The position numbers and the translations under genes were made by a program. From Mesorhizobium sp. B2-1-8 (GTDB lineage: Bacteria; Pseudomonadota; Alphaproteobacteria; Rhizobiales; Rhizobiaceae): 64,000 nt of DNA. Below, in pieces: positions 1 to 8,576 of this stretch. The notes beneath the pieces were generated by a model. That model was not told where the DNA came from and made no database searches. It worked only from the letters and a program-made list of their open reading frames with translations. The stretch is taken from contig NZ_CP083952.1 of assembly GCF_006442545.2 (NCBI RefSeq), forward strand, positions 6,177,501 to 6,241,500, given 5' to 3'. Numbering within the stretch: position 1 is the first letter of the stretch; each line of letters opens with the position of its first letter.

Positions 1-265
1 ACCCGGCATTGTTGACCATGATGTCGATGCGGCCGAAGGCGCTTTTGGCCGCATAGACCATCTCGTCGAACTCGGAGCGCAACGAGACATCGGTCTGCGT
101 CCAGATTGCCGCCGCGCCGATCTCGCCTGCGACGCGTTCCGCCCCCTTGGCGTTGAGATCGGCAACGACGACCCTGGCGCCCTCTTGCGCGAAGCGCTTG
201 GCCATGCCTTCGCCGAAGCCTGATGCCGCACCGGTTATAATGGCGACCTTGTTTTCCAAACGCAT
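1..265 (-). CDS. SDR-family oxidoreductase, N-terminal part
   Basis: The first 88 residues of a short-chain dehydrogenase/reductase; the rest lies beyond the left edge. The N-terminus carries the Rossmann glycine motif (TGAASGFGEG, about residues 11-20), then the VVVADLN strand end with the acidic residue that helps set cofactor preference, and the fragment ends in the NNAG motif typical of classical SDRs. The start is the ATG whose complement is at 263-265. The gene is divergent from zwf across about 305 bp. The substrate cannot be read from this fragment; 3-ketoacyl reductases and sugar or polyol dehydrogenases share these motifs. Confidence 0.85.
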   Translation of the reverse strand, partial: MRLENKVAIITGAASGFGEGMAKRFAQEGARVVVADLNAKGAERVAGEIGAAAIWTQTDVSLRSEFDEMVYAAKSAFGRIDIMVNNAG

Positions 266-570
266 GCGTTTACCGCTCCCTGGGTTCATCGCGCAGCTTG
301 CACGGAAGGGTGACAACCCGGCCGGTGCCGCGACGGGGTACGATTTCTCCCTTAGCTTTCGTCACATTCAGGTTCTATGCTGCAACTGCGAAAGCTTCCG
401 GAGTCTTCGTTCACCGACAAGCCTCCAGGTGGCGCCAGTGTCAAGCGCACGGGTGGACCCATTCGATATCAAGCGATTGGTCCTCGATGTGACAGCATGG
501 CACTGGAAAGTTTAAATCGATTAGAATATATCAGCCGCGTACTCGCGACCGGCGTCAAAGCGGACAGACC
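266..570. promoter_or_regulatory. Divergent intergenic region SDR / zwf
   Basis: A 305-bp gap between two divergent genes that must hold both promoters. The part closest to zwf (about 505-535) is locally AT-rich in an otherwise GC-rich region, as expected for a promoter. I see no convincing operator palindrome and no plausible gene. Confidence 0.45.
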
Positions 571-2043
571 ATGACCAGCCAGATCATCCCCGTCGACCCC
601 TTCGACTTCATCATCTTCGGCGGCACCGGCGACCTGTCGGAGCGCAAGCTGCTGCCGTCGCTCTACTACCGCCAGCGCGACCATCAATTCTCCGAGCCGA
701 CGCGCATCATCGGCACGTCGCGCTCGAAAATGAGCGACGAGGAATTCCAGGCCTTCGCCAGGCAGGCGATTTCGGACCATGTCAAGCCGGCCGACATCGA
801 TGCCAAGGAGTTGAAGACCTTCCTGGCGCGGCTTTCCTACGTCCCGGCCGATGCGACGAGCGGCGCCGGCTTCGACAAGCTGAAGAAGGCGATCGGCGAA
901 AGCGACCACATCCGCGCCTTCTACCTGGCCGTGGCGCCGGCACTGTTCGGCGATATCTCGCACAAGCTCAAAGAGCACAATCTGATCACGCCGAATTCGC
1001 GCATCGTGCTGGAGAAGCCGATCGGTCGCGACCTCGCCTCGGCGCAGGCGCTCAACGACCTGGTCGGCGACGACTTCCACGAAAGCCAGATTTTCCGCAT
1101 CGACCATTATCTCGGCAAAGAGACGGTGCAGAACCTGATGGCGCTGCGCTTTGCCAATGCGCTCTACGAGCCGCTGTGGAACTCCGCCCATATCGACCAC
1201 GTGCAGATCACCGTCGCCGAGACCGTTGGCCTGGAAGACCGCGTCACCTATTACGACAAGGCTGGCGCGCTTCGCGACATGGTGCAGAACCACATGCTTC
1301 AGCTGCTTTGCCTCGTCGCCATGGAAGCACCGTCGTCGATGGACGCCGACGCGGTGCGCGACGAGAAGCTGAAGGTGCTGCGGGCGCTGAAGCGCATCAA
1401 CGGCAACGAAGCGCCCAAGCACACCGTGCGTGGCCAGTATCGCGCCGGCGCGTCGGCTGGCGGACCGGTGAAAGGTTATGTCGAGGAGCTCGGCAAGGAC
1501 AGCAACACCGAGACCTTCGTCGCCATCAAGGCCGAGATCGGTACCTGGCGCTGGGCAGGTGTTCCGTTTTATCTCAGGACCGGGAAGCGGCTGACGACCC
1601 GGGTTTCGGAAATCGTCATCGAGTTCAAGCCGATCCCGCATTCGATCTTCGGCGACAGCGGCGCGGGACCGATCTTCGCCAACCAGTTGGTCATCCGGCT
1701 GCAGCCGGACGAAGGCGTCAAGCAGTACATCATGATCAAGGATCCGGGCCCGGGCGGCATGCGGCTGCGTCAGATCTCGCTCGACATGAGTTTCGCGCAG
1801 TCTTTCGACGGCCGCGCGCCCGACGCCTATGAACGGCTGATCATGGATGTCATCCGTGGCAACCAGACCCTGTTCATGCGTCGCGACGAGGTGGAAGCCG
1901 CCTGGAAGTGGATCGACCCGATTCAGAATGCCTGGGAAGGCGCCAAGCAGGAAGCACAGGGCTATACGGCAGGCACATGGGGGCCGTCGGCATCGATAGC
2001 GCTGATCGAACGTGACGGGCGGACATGGCACGAGAGCAATTGA
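571..2043 (+). CDS. zwf: Glucose-6-phosphate 1-dehydrogenase
   Basis: 490 residues, the usual length for bacterial G6PD. It oxidises glucose 6-phosphate to 6-phosphogluconolactone with NAD(P)+, feeding the Entner-Doudoroff and pentose phosphate routes in the cytoplasm. The dinucleotide-binding motif GGTGDLS is at residues 17-23 and the substrate and catalytic signature RIDHYLGKE at 176-184, with the catalytic His inside it. It is the first gene of zwf-pgl-edd; its last 19 bases overlap pgl, which implies translational coupling. The Shine-Dalgarno before the ATG is weak. Confidence 0.97.
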   Translation: MTSQIIPVDPFDFIIFGGTGDLSERKLLPSLYYRQRDHQFSEPTRIIGTSRSKMSDEEFQAFARQAISDHVKPADIDAKELKTFLARLSYVPADATSGAGFDKLKKAIGESDHIRAFYLAVAPALFGDISHKLKEHNLITPNSRIVLEKPIGRDLASAQALNDLVGDDFHESQIFRIDHYLGKETVQNLMALRFANALYEPLWNSAHIDHVQITVAETVGLEDRVTYYDKAGALRDMVQNHMLQLLCLVAMEAPSSMDADAVRDEKLKVLRALKRINGNEAPKHTVRGQYRAGASAGGPVKGYVEELGKDSNTETFVAIKAEIGTWRWAGVPFYLRTGKRLTTRVSEIVIEFKPIPHSIFGDSGAGPIFANQLVIRLQPDEGVKQYIMIKDPGPGGMRLRQISLDMSFAQSFDGRAPDAYERLIMDVIRGNQTLFMRRDEVEAAWKWIDPIQNAWEGAKQEAQGYTAGTWGPSASIALIERDGRTWHESN

Positions 2044-2741
2044 ACAGCGCCGGCTACAACTGGAATGCCTTTGCCGACCGTCCGCAGCTGGCCTCGGCGC
2101 TGGCTGGCCGCGTCGCCGACCGCCTGACGAAGGCGATCGACCGGCGCGGGGTGGCGTTGCTGGCTGTCTCCGGCGGCACGACGCCGGCAAAGTTCTTCGC
2201 CGCGCTCTCTGCGGCGCCGATCGCCTGGGACAAGGTGATCGTGACGCTGGTCGACGAACGCTTCGTGCCGGCCTCCTCGCCGCGATCCAATGCCGGGCTG
2301 GTGGCAGCAAACCTGCTGCAGAACGCGGCCAAGGCGGCCCGTTTCGTGCCGCTCTATCATGATGCCATCGGCATCGAGGATGCCGCGGCTTCCGACGATG
2401 CGGCACTGCGATCCCTGCCCTGGCCGCTCGATGCCGTGGTGCTCGGCATGGGGCCAGACGGCCACACCGCCTCGTTCTTTCCCGACGCCGACGATCTGCC
2501 GAAGCTGCTCGACCCGGCCTCCGGCCGGATCATCCTGCCCGTTCATGCCAAAAGCGCCGGCGAGCCGCGGCTGACCCTGACGCTCGCCCGCATCATCGAC
2601 GCGGGTTTCCTCGCCTTGCACATAGAGGGTGAGGACAAGCGCGTCGCCTTCGACAACGCTATCGCGCCCGGACCGCGTAAGCCGATCCGCGCCGTGCTCG
2701 ACGCATCGCCCAAGCCCGTGGAGGTTTTCTGGGCGCCCTGA
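2025..2741 (+). CDS. pgl: 6-phosphogluconolactonase
   Basis: 238 residues, normal for the Pgl/DevB family. It hydrolyses 6-phosphogluconolactone to 6-phosphogluconate, the step between zwf and edd. Visible family motifs are VSGGTTP (about residues 48-54, phosphate-binding loop) and GPDGHTAS (143-150, carrying the catalytic-site His). The start lies inside the zwf reading frame (19-nt overlap). The downstream gap to edd is 73 bp. Confidence 0.96.
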   Translation: MAREQLNSAGYNWNAFADRPQLASALAGRVADRLTKAIDRRGVALLAVSGGTTPAKFFAALSAAPIAWDKVIVTLVDERFVPASSPRSNAGLVAANLLQNAAKAARFVPLYHDAIGIEDAAASDDAALRSLPWPLDAVVLGMGPDGHTASFFPDADDLPKLLDPASGRIILPVHAKSAGEPRLTLTLARIIDAGFLALHIEGEDKRVAFDNAIAPGPRKPIRAVLDASPKPVEVFWAP

Positions 2742-2814
2742 TTTCAAGTTTACAAATGGTCCCGGCAACGGCGGGAGGATGTTTCCGGGACCTCGGCTGA
2801 AAGGACCTGATGCC

Positions 2815-4638
2815 ATGACTGCAAGACGCGATATCGAAGCCATCACCGAGCGGATACGCCAGCGCTCCAAACCGGGCCGTGAGCGTTACCTCAGCCGTAT
2901 CGCCGAAGCGTCGAACCAGACCGCCAACCGGTCGGTGCTGTCCTGCGGCAATCTTGCCCACGGGTTCGCGGTGTGCAGCCCCTCGGAAAAGCTGGCGCTC
3001 GGCGCCGACAAGGTGCCCAATCTCGGCATCATCACCTCCTACAACGACATGCTGTCGGCGCATCAGCCCTTCGAGACCTTCCCGGCCCTGATCAAGCGGG
3101 CCGCGCACGAGGCCGGCGGCATCGCCCAGGTCGCCGGCGGCGTGCCGGCGATGTGCGATGGCGTGACACAAGGCCAGCCCGGCATGGAGCTGTCGCTGTT
3201 CTCGCGCGACGTGATCGCCATGGCAGCCGCGATCGGCCTGTCGCACAACATGTTCGACGCCGCCGTCTATCTCGGCGTCTGTGACAAGATCGTGCCGGGA
3301 CTGGTGATCGCCGCACTGACCTTCGGCCATCTGCCGGCGGTGTTCATTCCGGCCGGCCCGATGACGACAGGCCTGCCCAACGATGAGAAGGCCAAGGTCC
3401 GCCAACTCTATGCCGAGGGCAAGGCAGGTCGCGCCGAACTCTTGGAAGCCGAGTCCAAGTCATACCATGGGCCAGGCACTTGCACCTTCTACGGCACGGC
3501 CAATTCCAACCAGATGCTGATGGAGATGATGGGCCTGCACACGCCGGGCGCGTCCTTCGTCAATCCAGGCACGCCGTTGCGCGATGCCTTGACCCGCGAA
3601 GCGACGAAGCGGGCGCTGGCGATCACCGCGCTGGGCAATGCCTATACGCCGGTCGGGCGGATGATTGACGAACGCTCGTTCGTCAACGGCGTCGTCGGCC
3701 TGCATGCAACCGGCGGCTCGACCAACCACACCATCCACCTGATCGCCATGGCGGCTGCCGCCGGCATTGCGCTGACCTGGCAGGATATTTCCGATCTCTC
3801 GGAAGCGGTGCCGCTGCTCGCGCGCGTCTATCCGAACGGCCTTGCCGACGTGAACCATTTCCACGCGGCGGGCGGGCTCGGCTTCCTGATCCGCGAACTG
3901 CTCGACGAAGGCATCCTGCACGAGGATGTGCAGACGGTGTGGGGCGAGGGCCTGCGGCCCTACGCGGTCGAGGCAAAGCTCGGCGCCGACGGCAGCGTGG
4001 TGCGCGAGGCATCGCCTCGTGACAGCGGCGACGAAAAGGTGCTGGCGCCGTTCAACAAGGCGTTCCAGCCGACCGGTGGCCTCAAGGTGCTTTCAGGCAA
4101 TCTTGGCCATGCCGTTATCAAGACTTCGGCCGTCAAGCCGGAGCGACGCGTCATCGAGGCGCCGGCCAAGGTGTTCGATAGCCAGCAGGGGCTGAACGAC
4201 GCTTTCAAGGCCGGTACGCTCACCGGTGATTTCATCGCCGTCATCCGCTTCCAGGGGCCGAAGGCCAACGGCATGCCGGAACTGCACAAGCTGACCACCG
4301 TGCTCGGCATCCTGCAGGACCGCGGCCAACGTGTCGCGCTGGTCACGGACGGGCGCATGTCGGGCGCCTCCGGCAAGGTGCCGGCGGCGATCCATGTGAC
4401 GCCGGAAGCGGTCGAGGAAGGACCGATCGCGCGGATCCATGACGGCGACGTCATCCGCCTCGACGCCGATGCCGGGACGCTGGAGGTGCTGGTGCCAGGG
4501 ACCGAAATGGCGCTGCGCCGCACCGCCGAAGCCGATCTGATCGGCAACGAATTCGGCTTCGGTCGCGAGCTTTTCGCTGGCTTCCGGCAGTTGGTGGGCC
4601 GCGCCGATCACGGCGCCAGTGCCTTCGGAACCGCCTGA
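2815..4638 (+). CDS. edd: Phosphogluconate dehydratase
   Basis: 607 residues, as for characterised Edd proteins of the IlvD/Edd family. It dehydrates 6-phosphogluconate to 2-keto-3-deoxy-6-phosphogluconate using an iron-sulfur cluster. Conserved elements are SYND (75-78), the Cys-containing [15 protein letters not shown] (around C114) and a second conserved Cys at 156 in GVCDK. The reading frame is open further upstream into pgl, but the ATG at 2815 gives the canonical N-terminus and length. It is the third gene of the operon; the KDPG aldolase (eda) that would complete the pathway is not in this window. Confidence 0.96.
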   Translation: MTARRDIEAITERIRQRSKPGRERYLSRIAEASNQTANRSVLSCGNLAHGFAVCSPSEKLALGADKVPNLGIITSYNDMLSAHQPFETFPALIKRAAHEAGGIAQVAGGVPAMCDGVTQGQPGMELSLFSRDVIAMAAAIGLSHNMFDAAVYLGVCDKIVPGLVIAALTFGHLPAVFIPAGPMTTGLPNDEKAKVRQLYAEGKAGRAELLEAESKSYHGPGTCTFYGTANSNQMLMEMMGLHTPGASFVNPGTPLRDALTREATKRALAITALGNAYTPVGRMIDERSFVNGVVGLHATGGSTNHTIHLIAMAAAAGIALTWQDISDLSEAVPLLARVYPNGLADVNHFHAAGGLGFLIRELLDEGILHEDVQTVWGEGLRPYAVEAKLGADGSVVREASPRDSGDEKVLAPFNKAFQPTGGLKVLSGNLGHAVIKTSAVKPERRVIEAPAKVFDSQQGLNDAFKAGTLTGDFIAVIRFQGPKANGMPELHKLTTVLGILQDRGQRVALVTDGRMSGASGKVPAAIHVTPEAVEEGPIARIHDGDVIRLDADAGTLEVLVPGTEMALRRTAEADLIGNEFGFGRELFAGFRQLVGRADHGASAFGTA

Positions 4639-4656
4639 CGCATTCCATGCGACATG

Positions 4657-4685
4657 AAAAAGGGCGGCTCGTGGCCGCCCTTTTT
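4657..4685. terminator. Rho-independent terminator after edd, bidirectional
   Basis: A run of As, the stem GGGCGGC, a five-base loop, the complementary stem GCCGCCC and a run of Ts. It can serve edd on the plus strand and, because both flanks are A/T runs, also the convergent vWA gene ending at 4706. Confidence 0.9.
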
Positions 4686-4705
4686 GCTGGTCGAAATCGC
4701 AATCC

Positions 4706-6358
4706 TCATTGCACCGTCAGTTCAACCCGCTCTCCAGCCTTCACGGTCACGGTGCCTTCCTTCTTGCTGTTGTCCGCCTTCTCCGAGATCACCGCGTAGT
4801 CGCCCGCCGCTATCGCGGCCTGATACTTCTCGTCATAGGCGTAGCCGATCGACTTGCGATTGCCATTGATGTCCTTCTTCGTCTCGAAAATCTCGATCTT
4901 GGAGGTGCCGGGCGCCGTGATCGCCAGCACGCCGGCATTCATGGTGGCCTTGAGGTCCTGGAACTCGCCGACCTTGACGCTGAAAGGCTGTTCCACGACC
5001 GCGAGGTCAACCGTCGCGATCAACACATAGTCATCGGGCGGCAGGTCGAACTTGCTGTCGGGGCCATAGGCATACGTGACCTCGTCGCGGGTGCCATCGA
5101 TCTTCTTCTTGGCCTTGAGCACCTTGAAGCCGATGCCTGAACCATCGGCCTTGTCGCCGCCGGCCGCATAATAGGCGTTGGCAACGATATGGCCGACGCC
5201 GACGATGATGTCCTTGTCGATCACCCTGCCGGCAGCGAGCGGAATCGTTTCGGTGACCACGCCCTGCCCGATCGTGACGGTCACTTTCTCGTCGCCGGCC
5301 GGCAAGACCACTTTCGTGTCTCCATAATAGGTCGGGGGGTTGTCGACGCTGGGATAGGCGATCACGACAGCCGCCCCGCTGGCCACATCGGCACCTTGGC
5401 TGGGGCGCGGATGCAGGATCAGCGTGCCCGCATTCAAGGTGAACAGCGGCCTGTAGACCTGGCCTGCCTCGATCTTGACCTTCTGCTCCACCTTGGCCTC
5501 GCCGTCGCGCGCGACGATGATGTAGTCGCCCGGTTCCAGAGTGGCTTTGTACTCGCCGTATTCGGTGGTGATGTTGTCGCCGCGCGTGCCGTCCGATTTG
5601 GCCTTGTAGACTTCCCAGGCATTGCCGTCGGTGACGGGATCGCCGCCCTCGGCCAGCACCACGGTCGGCATGAAATTGAACTCGGACTTTGCCGGCTCGG
5701 GCGCTGGAGCGGGGGCCGGTGCCGGCTCGGGCGCTGGTGCCGCGACGGTCTCGACCAGCGCTTCCTGCAGCGCCTTCTCGTCGGAAGCCTGGATGTATTT
5801 GCCGCCGGTGTTGTCGGCGAGGCAGGCGATCTGCTTGCCTTCGTCGGCGGTCAGGCCGAAGCCGACGACGTCGGCGGTGAAATCGACGCCGGACGCCTTC
5901 AACTCCTTGCCAAGCGCACAAGGGTCGCCGCCGCAGGTTTCGAGACCATCGGTGATGAGGACGACGGTCGCCTTGTCCTCGGTGTATTTCAGCGCTTCGG
6001 CCGCCTGCTTGACGGCTGCCGTCAGCGGCGTCTTGCCGAGGAACTTCATACTGTCGGCGGCGGCCGAGATCGCGCTCGCCGAGCCTGCCTGAGGCGGCAC
6101 GATGAGTTGGATGTCGTCGCAGCTGCCTTTCTCGCGATGGCCATAGGCCATGAAGCCGATCTCGTCGTCAGCGGGAACTGATTGAAGCACGGTCCTCAGC
6201 GATTCACGGGCGATTTCCAGCTTGGGCTTGCCATCGATCTGCGCCCACATCGATCCCGACGCGTCGAGGATGATGATGACCTTGTTGGCGGCAAAGCCGA
6301 ATGTCGTCATCGACAAAAGGAGGATCGCCGCAGCGACGCTCCGTGCAAGTCCCGCCAT
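4706..6358 (-). CDS. Exported von Willebrand factor A domain protein with C-terminal repeats
   Basis: 550 residues. Residues 1-24 form a signal peptide, so the protein is probably periplasmic or surface exposed. A vWA domain follows (about 25-200) with an intact metal-ion-dependent adhesion site: DASGS at 32-36, the Thr of TPLT near 111-114 and D137 in ITDG. A Pro/Ala-rich linker (206-224) leads to three imperfect beta-rich repeats at about 243-316, 408-486 and 487-550, each with an alternating pattern like DGTR...YxYG...GDYxxxA. The ATG at 6358 follows an AGGAG at good spacing; the frame is open further upstream but that part lacks signal-peptide character. The function is unknown; metal-dependent protein binding is likely. 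Confidence 0.85.
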   Translation of the reverse strand: MAGLARSVAAAILLLSMTTFGFAANKVIIILDASGSMWAQIDGKPKLEIARESLRTVLQSVPADDEIGFMAYGHREKGSCDDIQLIVPPQAGSASAISAAADSMKFLGKTPLTAAVKQAAEALKYTEDKATVVLITDGLETCGGDPCALGKELKASGVDFTADVVGFGLTADEGKQIACLADNTGGKYIQASDEKALQEALVETVAAPAPEPAPAPAPAPEPAKSEFNFMPTVVLAEGGDPVTDGNAWEVYKAKSDGTRGDNITTEYGEYKATLEPGDYIIVARDGEAKVEQKVKIEAGQVYRPLFTLNAGTLILHPRPSQGADVASGAAVVIAYPSVDNPPTYYGDTKVVLPAGDEKVTVTIGQGVVTETIPLAAGRVIDKDIIVGVGHIVANAYYAAGGDKADGSGIGFKVLKAKKKIDGTRDEVTYAYGPDSKFDLPPDDYVLIATVDLAVVEQPFSVKVGEFQDLKATMNAGVLAITAPGTSKIEIFETKKDINGNRKSIGYAYDEKYQAAIAAGDYAVISEKADNSKKEGTVTVKAGERVELTVQ

Positions 6359-6468
6359 CGAAATCTCCTGAGTTAGCCCCCTCGTCCGCCGGCTGAAGCT
6401 ATTTGAGCGCGTGCCGGGACACAAGCCACCGCTGTCAACGAAGCTCGCATAGGCTCCCGCGTACCAAT

Positions 6469-7488
6469 TCAATAGGTCGTGCGGCGCTCTTCCGAGGGCG
6501 GGCGGCCAAACTGCAGTCGATAGCTCTGGGCAAAATAGGAATGCGAGGTGAAGCCGGTCGCGATCGCCACATCGAGGATCGGCATGTTGGTCTGGCGCAG
6601 CAATTCTCGCGCCCGCTCCAGCCGCAGCCGCATGTAGTAGCGCCCGGGCGTGACGTTGAGATGGCGCAGGAACAACCGCTCCACCTGGCGCACCGAAAGG
6701 CCCGCGGACTTGGCGAGTTGCACCGCCGACAGCGGTTCGTCGAGATGATCGGCCATCAGTTCGACGATGCGCCTGAGCTTCTCCGACTTGCCGGTCAGGT
6801 CGCGTTCCGGTCCGACGCGCTGACGGTCCCCGGCGGAGCGGATGCGTTCGTGCTGGAACTGGTTGGCGACGCCATTGGCGAGGTTGGAGCCGAAATCGCC
6901 GCGCACGATCTCCAGCATCAGATCGATCGAAGTGGTGCCGCCGGCGCAGGTGTAGCGTTTGCGGTCGATCTCGAAGACATTGCCCGTGCAATTGATGTCG
7001 GGAAAGCGCTCGACGAAGCCGGCGCGGTTTTCCCAATGGATGGTGCAGCGATAGCCTTCGAGCTGGCCGGCCTCGGCCAGCAGGTAGGATCCGACCGACA
7101 AGGCGCCAAGCGCGTTGCCGCGCCGGCCCCAGCTGCGCAACGCCGCCAGAACCTTGCTCTTGCCGGGAAATTCGGTGGTCAGGCCGACCGAGACGAAAAG
7201 AATATCGACCGGCGGCAGGTCGGCGACGGCGTAGTCGATCTTGAGCGGCAGGCCGTTGGAGGCCATCACCGGATCGCCATCGGCGGAGACCGTTGTCCAG
7301 CCGTAGAAATCGCGGCCAAGCAGGCGGTTCGCCGACCGGAACGTGTCGATCGCGGCGGCCAAGGAGAACATGGAGAACTTGTCGACCAGCAGGAATGCGA
7401 ACTGCCGGCCGCCTTGAACGGGATCATTCGTGACCGGCCGTTCCGGGGAAACAGAGGGATTCGGCAAAGCTGCGGCTTTCAGGGTCAA
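6469..7488 (-). CDS. GlxA-type transcriptional regulator (DJ-1/PfpI-like plus AraC HTH)
   Basis: 339 residues. The N-terminal half (about 28-210) has the DJ-1/PfpI-like amidotransferase fold of GlxA regulators, here likely a ligand-sensing domain; residues about 235-335 form a two-helix AraC DNA-binding domain ending in SYFAQSYRLQFGRPPSE. Members of the group control genes for choline, carnitine, betaine or arginine use; the effector here is unknown. It starts 8 bp after the folD stop on the same strand, so the two are probably cotranscribed. The exact start is uncertain within the first 20 residues. Confidence 0.88.
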   Translation of the reverse strand: MTLKAAALPNPSVSPERPVTNDPVQGGRQFAFLLVDKFSMFSLAAAIDTFRSANRLLGRDFYGWTTVSADGDPVMASNGLPLKIDYAVADLPPVDILFVSVGLTTEFPGKSKVLAALRSWGRRGNALGALSVGSYLLAEAGQLEGYRCTIHWENRAGFVERFPDINCTGNVFEIDRKRYTCAGGTTSIDLMLEIVRGDFGSNLANGVANQFQHERIRSAGDRQRVGPERDLTGKSEKLRRIVELMADHLDEPLSAVQLAKSAGLSVRQVERLFLRHLNVTPGRYYMRLRLERARELLRQTNMPILDVAIATGFTSHSYFAQSYRLQFGRPPSEERRTTY

Positions 7489-7495
7489 CCCGGGC

Positions 7496-8395
7496 TCAGA
7501 AGGAAGGCCGCTTCAATCCGGCCGCAAGGTAGGCCGAAGCTAACGTATTGGCCATCAACATGGCAATGGTCATCGGCCCCACACCGCCGGGCACCGGCGT
7601 GATGGCGCCTGCCGCCTTGGCCGCTTCGGCATAGGCGACATCGCCGACGAGGCGCGACTTGCCCTCGCCCTTCTCGGGGGCGGGAATGCGGTTGATACCG
7701 ACATCGATGACGGTGGCGCCGGGCTTGACCCAGTCGCCCCTGATCATCTCGGGCCTGCCGACTGCCGCGACAAGGATGTCGGCCGTGCGGGCAAGCGCCG
7801 GCAGGTCCTTTGTGCGGCTGTGGGCGATGGTGACGGTGCAGTTGGCGGCAAGCAGCAGATTGGCCATCGGCTTGCCGACGATGTTGGAGCGGCCGACGAC
7901 GACGGCGTTGAGGCCGGACAGGTCCTTGCCGCGCACGCGCTCGATCAGGAGCATCGAGCCGGCGGGCGTGCAGGGAACGAAGGCCGTGTCGAGTTCGCCG
8001 GTGCCGAGCTTGCCGACATTGATGAAATGGAACCCGTCGACGTCCTTCTGCGGCGCGATCGCCTGGATGATCTTGCCGGCATCGACATGGGCGGGCAGAG
8101 GAAGCTGGACCAGGATGCCATTGACGGCCGGGTCGGCGTTGAGCTCGGCGATGAGCTTGAGCAGTGCCGCCTCGGACGTCTCGGCCGGCAGCGTGTGCTG
8201 AAGCGAATGAAAGCCGCATTCCTTTGCGGTGCGGGATTTGGAGGCGACGTAGACCTGGCTCGCCGGATCCTCGCCAACGATGACCACGGCCAGACCCGGC
8301 TTGGCCTTGCCCTTGGCGACCAGTTCGGAGGTCAGCGCCTTGACCATCCGCACCACGTCTTCGGCGACGCTCTTTCCGTCAATCACTTCGGCCAT
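7496..8395 (-). CDS. folD: Bifunctional methylenetetrahydrofolate dehydrogenase / cyclohydrolase
   Basis: 299 residues. It interconverts 5,10-methylene-THF, 5,10-methenyl-THF and 10-formyl-THF in one-carbon metabolism, using NADP+. The catalytic Tyr and Lys of YVASK are at 49-53, QLPLP at 97-101, the NADP-binding GRSNIVGKP at 168-176, and the family signature PGGVGPMT near the C-terminus. It lies between the Wzz-like gene and the GlxA-type regulator on the same strand; no functional link to either is evident. Confidence 0.97.
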   Translation of the reverse strand: MAEVIDGKSVAEDVVRMVKALTSELVAKGKAKPGLAVVIVGEDPASQVYVASKSRTAKECGFHSLQHTLPAETSEAALLKLIAELNADPAVNGILVQLPLPAHVDAGKIIQAIAPQKDVDGFHFINVGKLGTGELDTAFVPCTPAGSMLLIERVRGKDLSGLNAVVVGRSNIVGKPMANLLLAANCTVTIAHSRTKDLPALARTADILVAAVGRPEMIRGDWVKPGATVIDVGINRIPAPEKGEGKSRLVGDVAYAEAAKAAGAITPVPGGVGPMTIAMLMANTLASAYLAAGLKRPSF

Positions 8396-8576
8396 GAACC
8401 ACCCTCAATTTCGTTCCGCCTGCCGCCTTCGGAAAAACACAATACAGCGGCGCCGGCGATCTGCAGCGCGGCATTGTCACGAAAATACAAGCCCGCAATC
8501 CCGTCAAAGCGCCTTCCCATGCCGTTTACGCGAAACCGGCACGGTTTTGTTCGGCCTCCGCAACCTATCTGATAGC

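Noticed and set aside
469..2406. 645-codon open frame on the minus strand across zwf and pgl
   Set aside because: It mirrors two well-supported genes; its translation is Arg/Ala/His-rich low-complexity text typical of antisense frames in GC-rich DNA.
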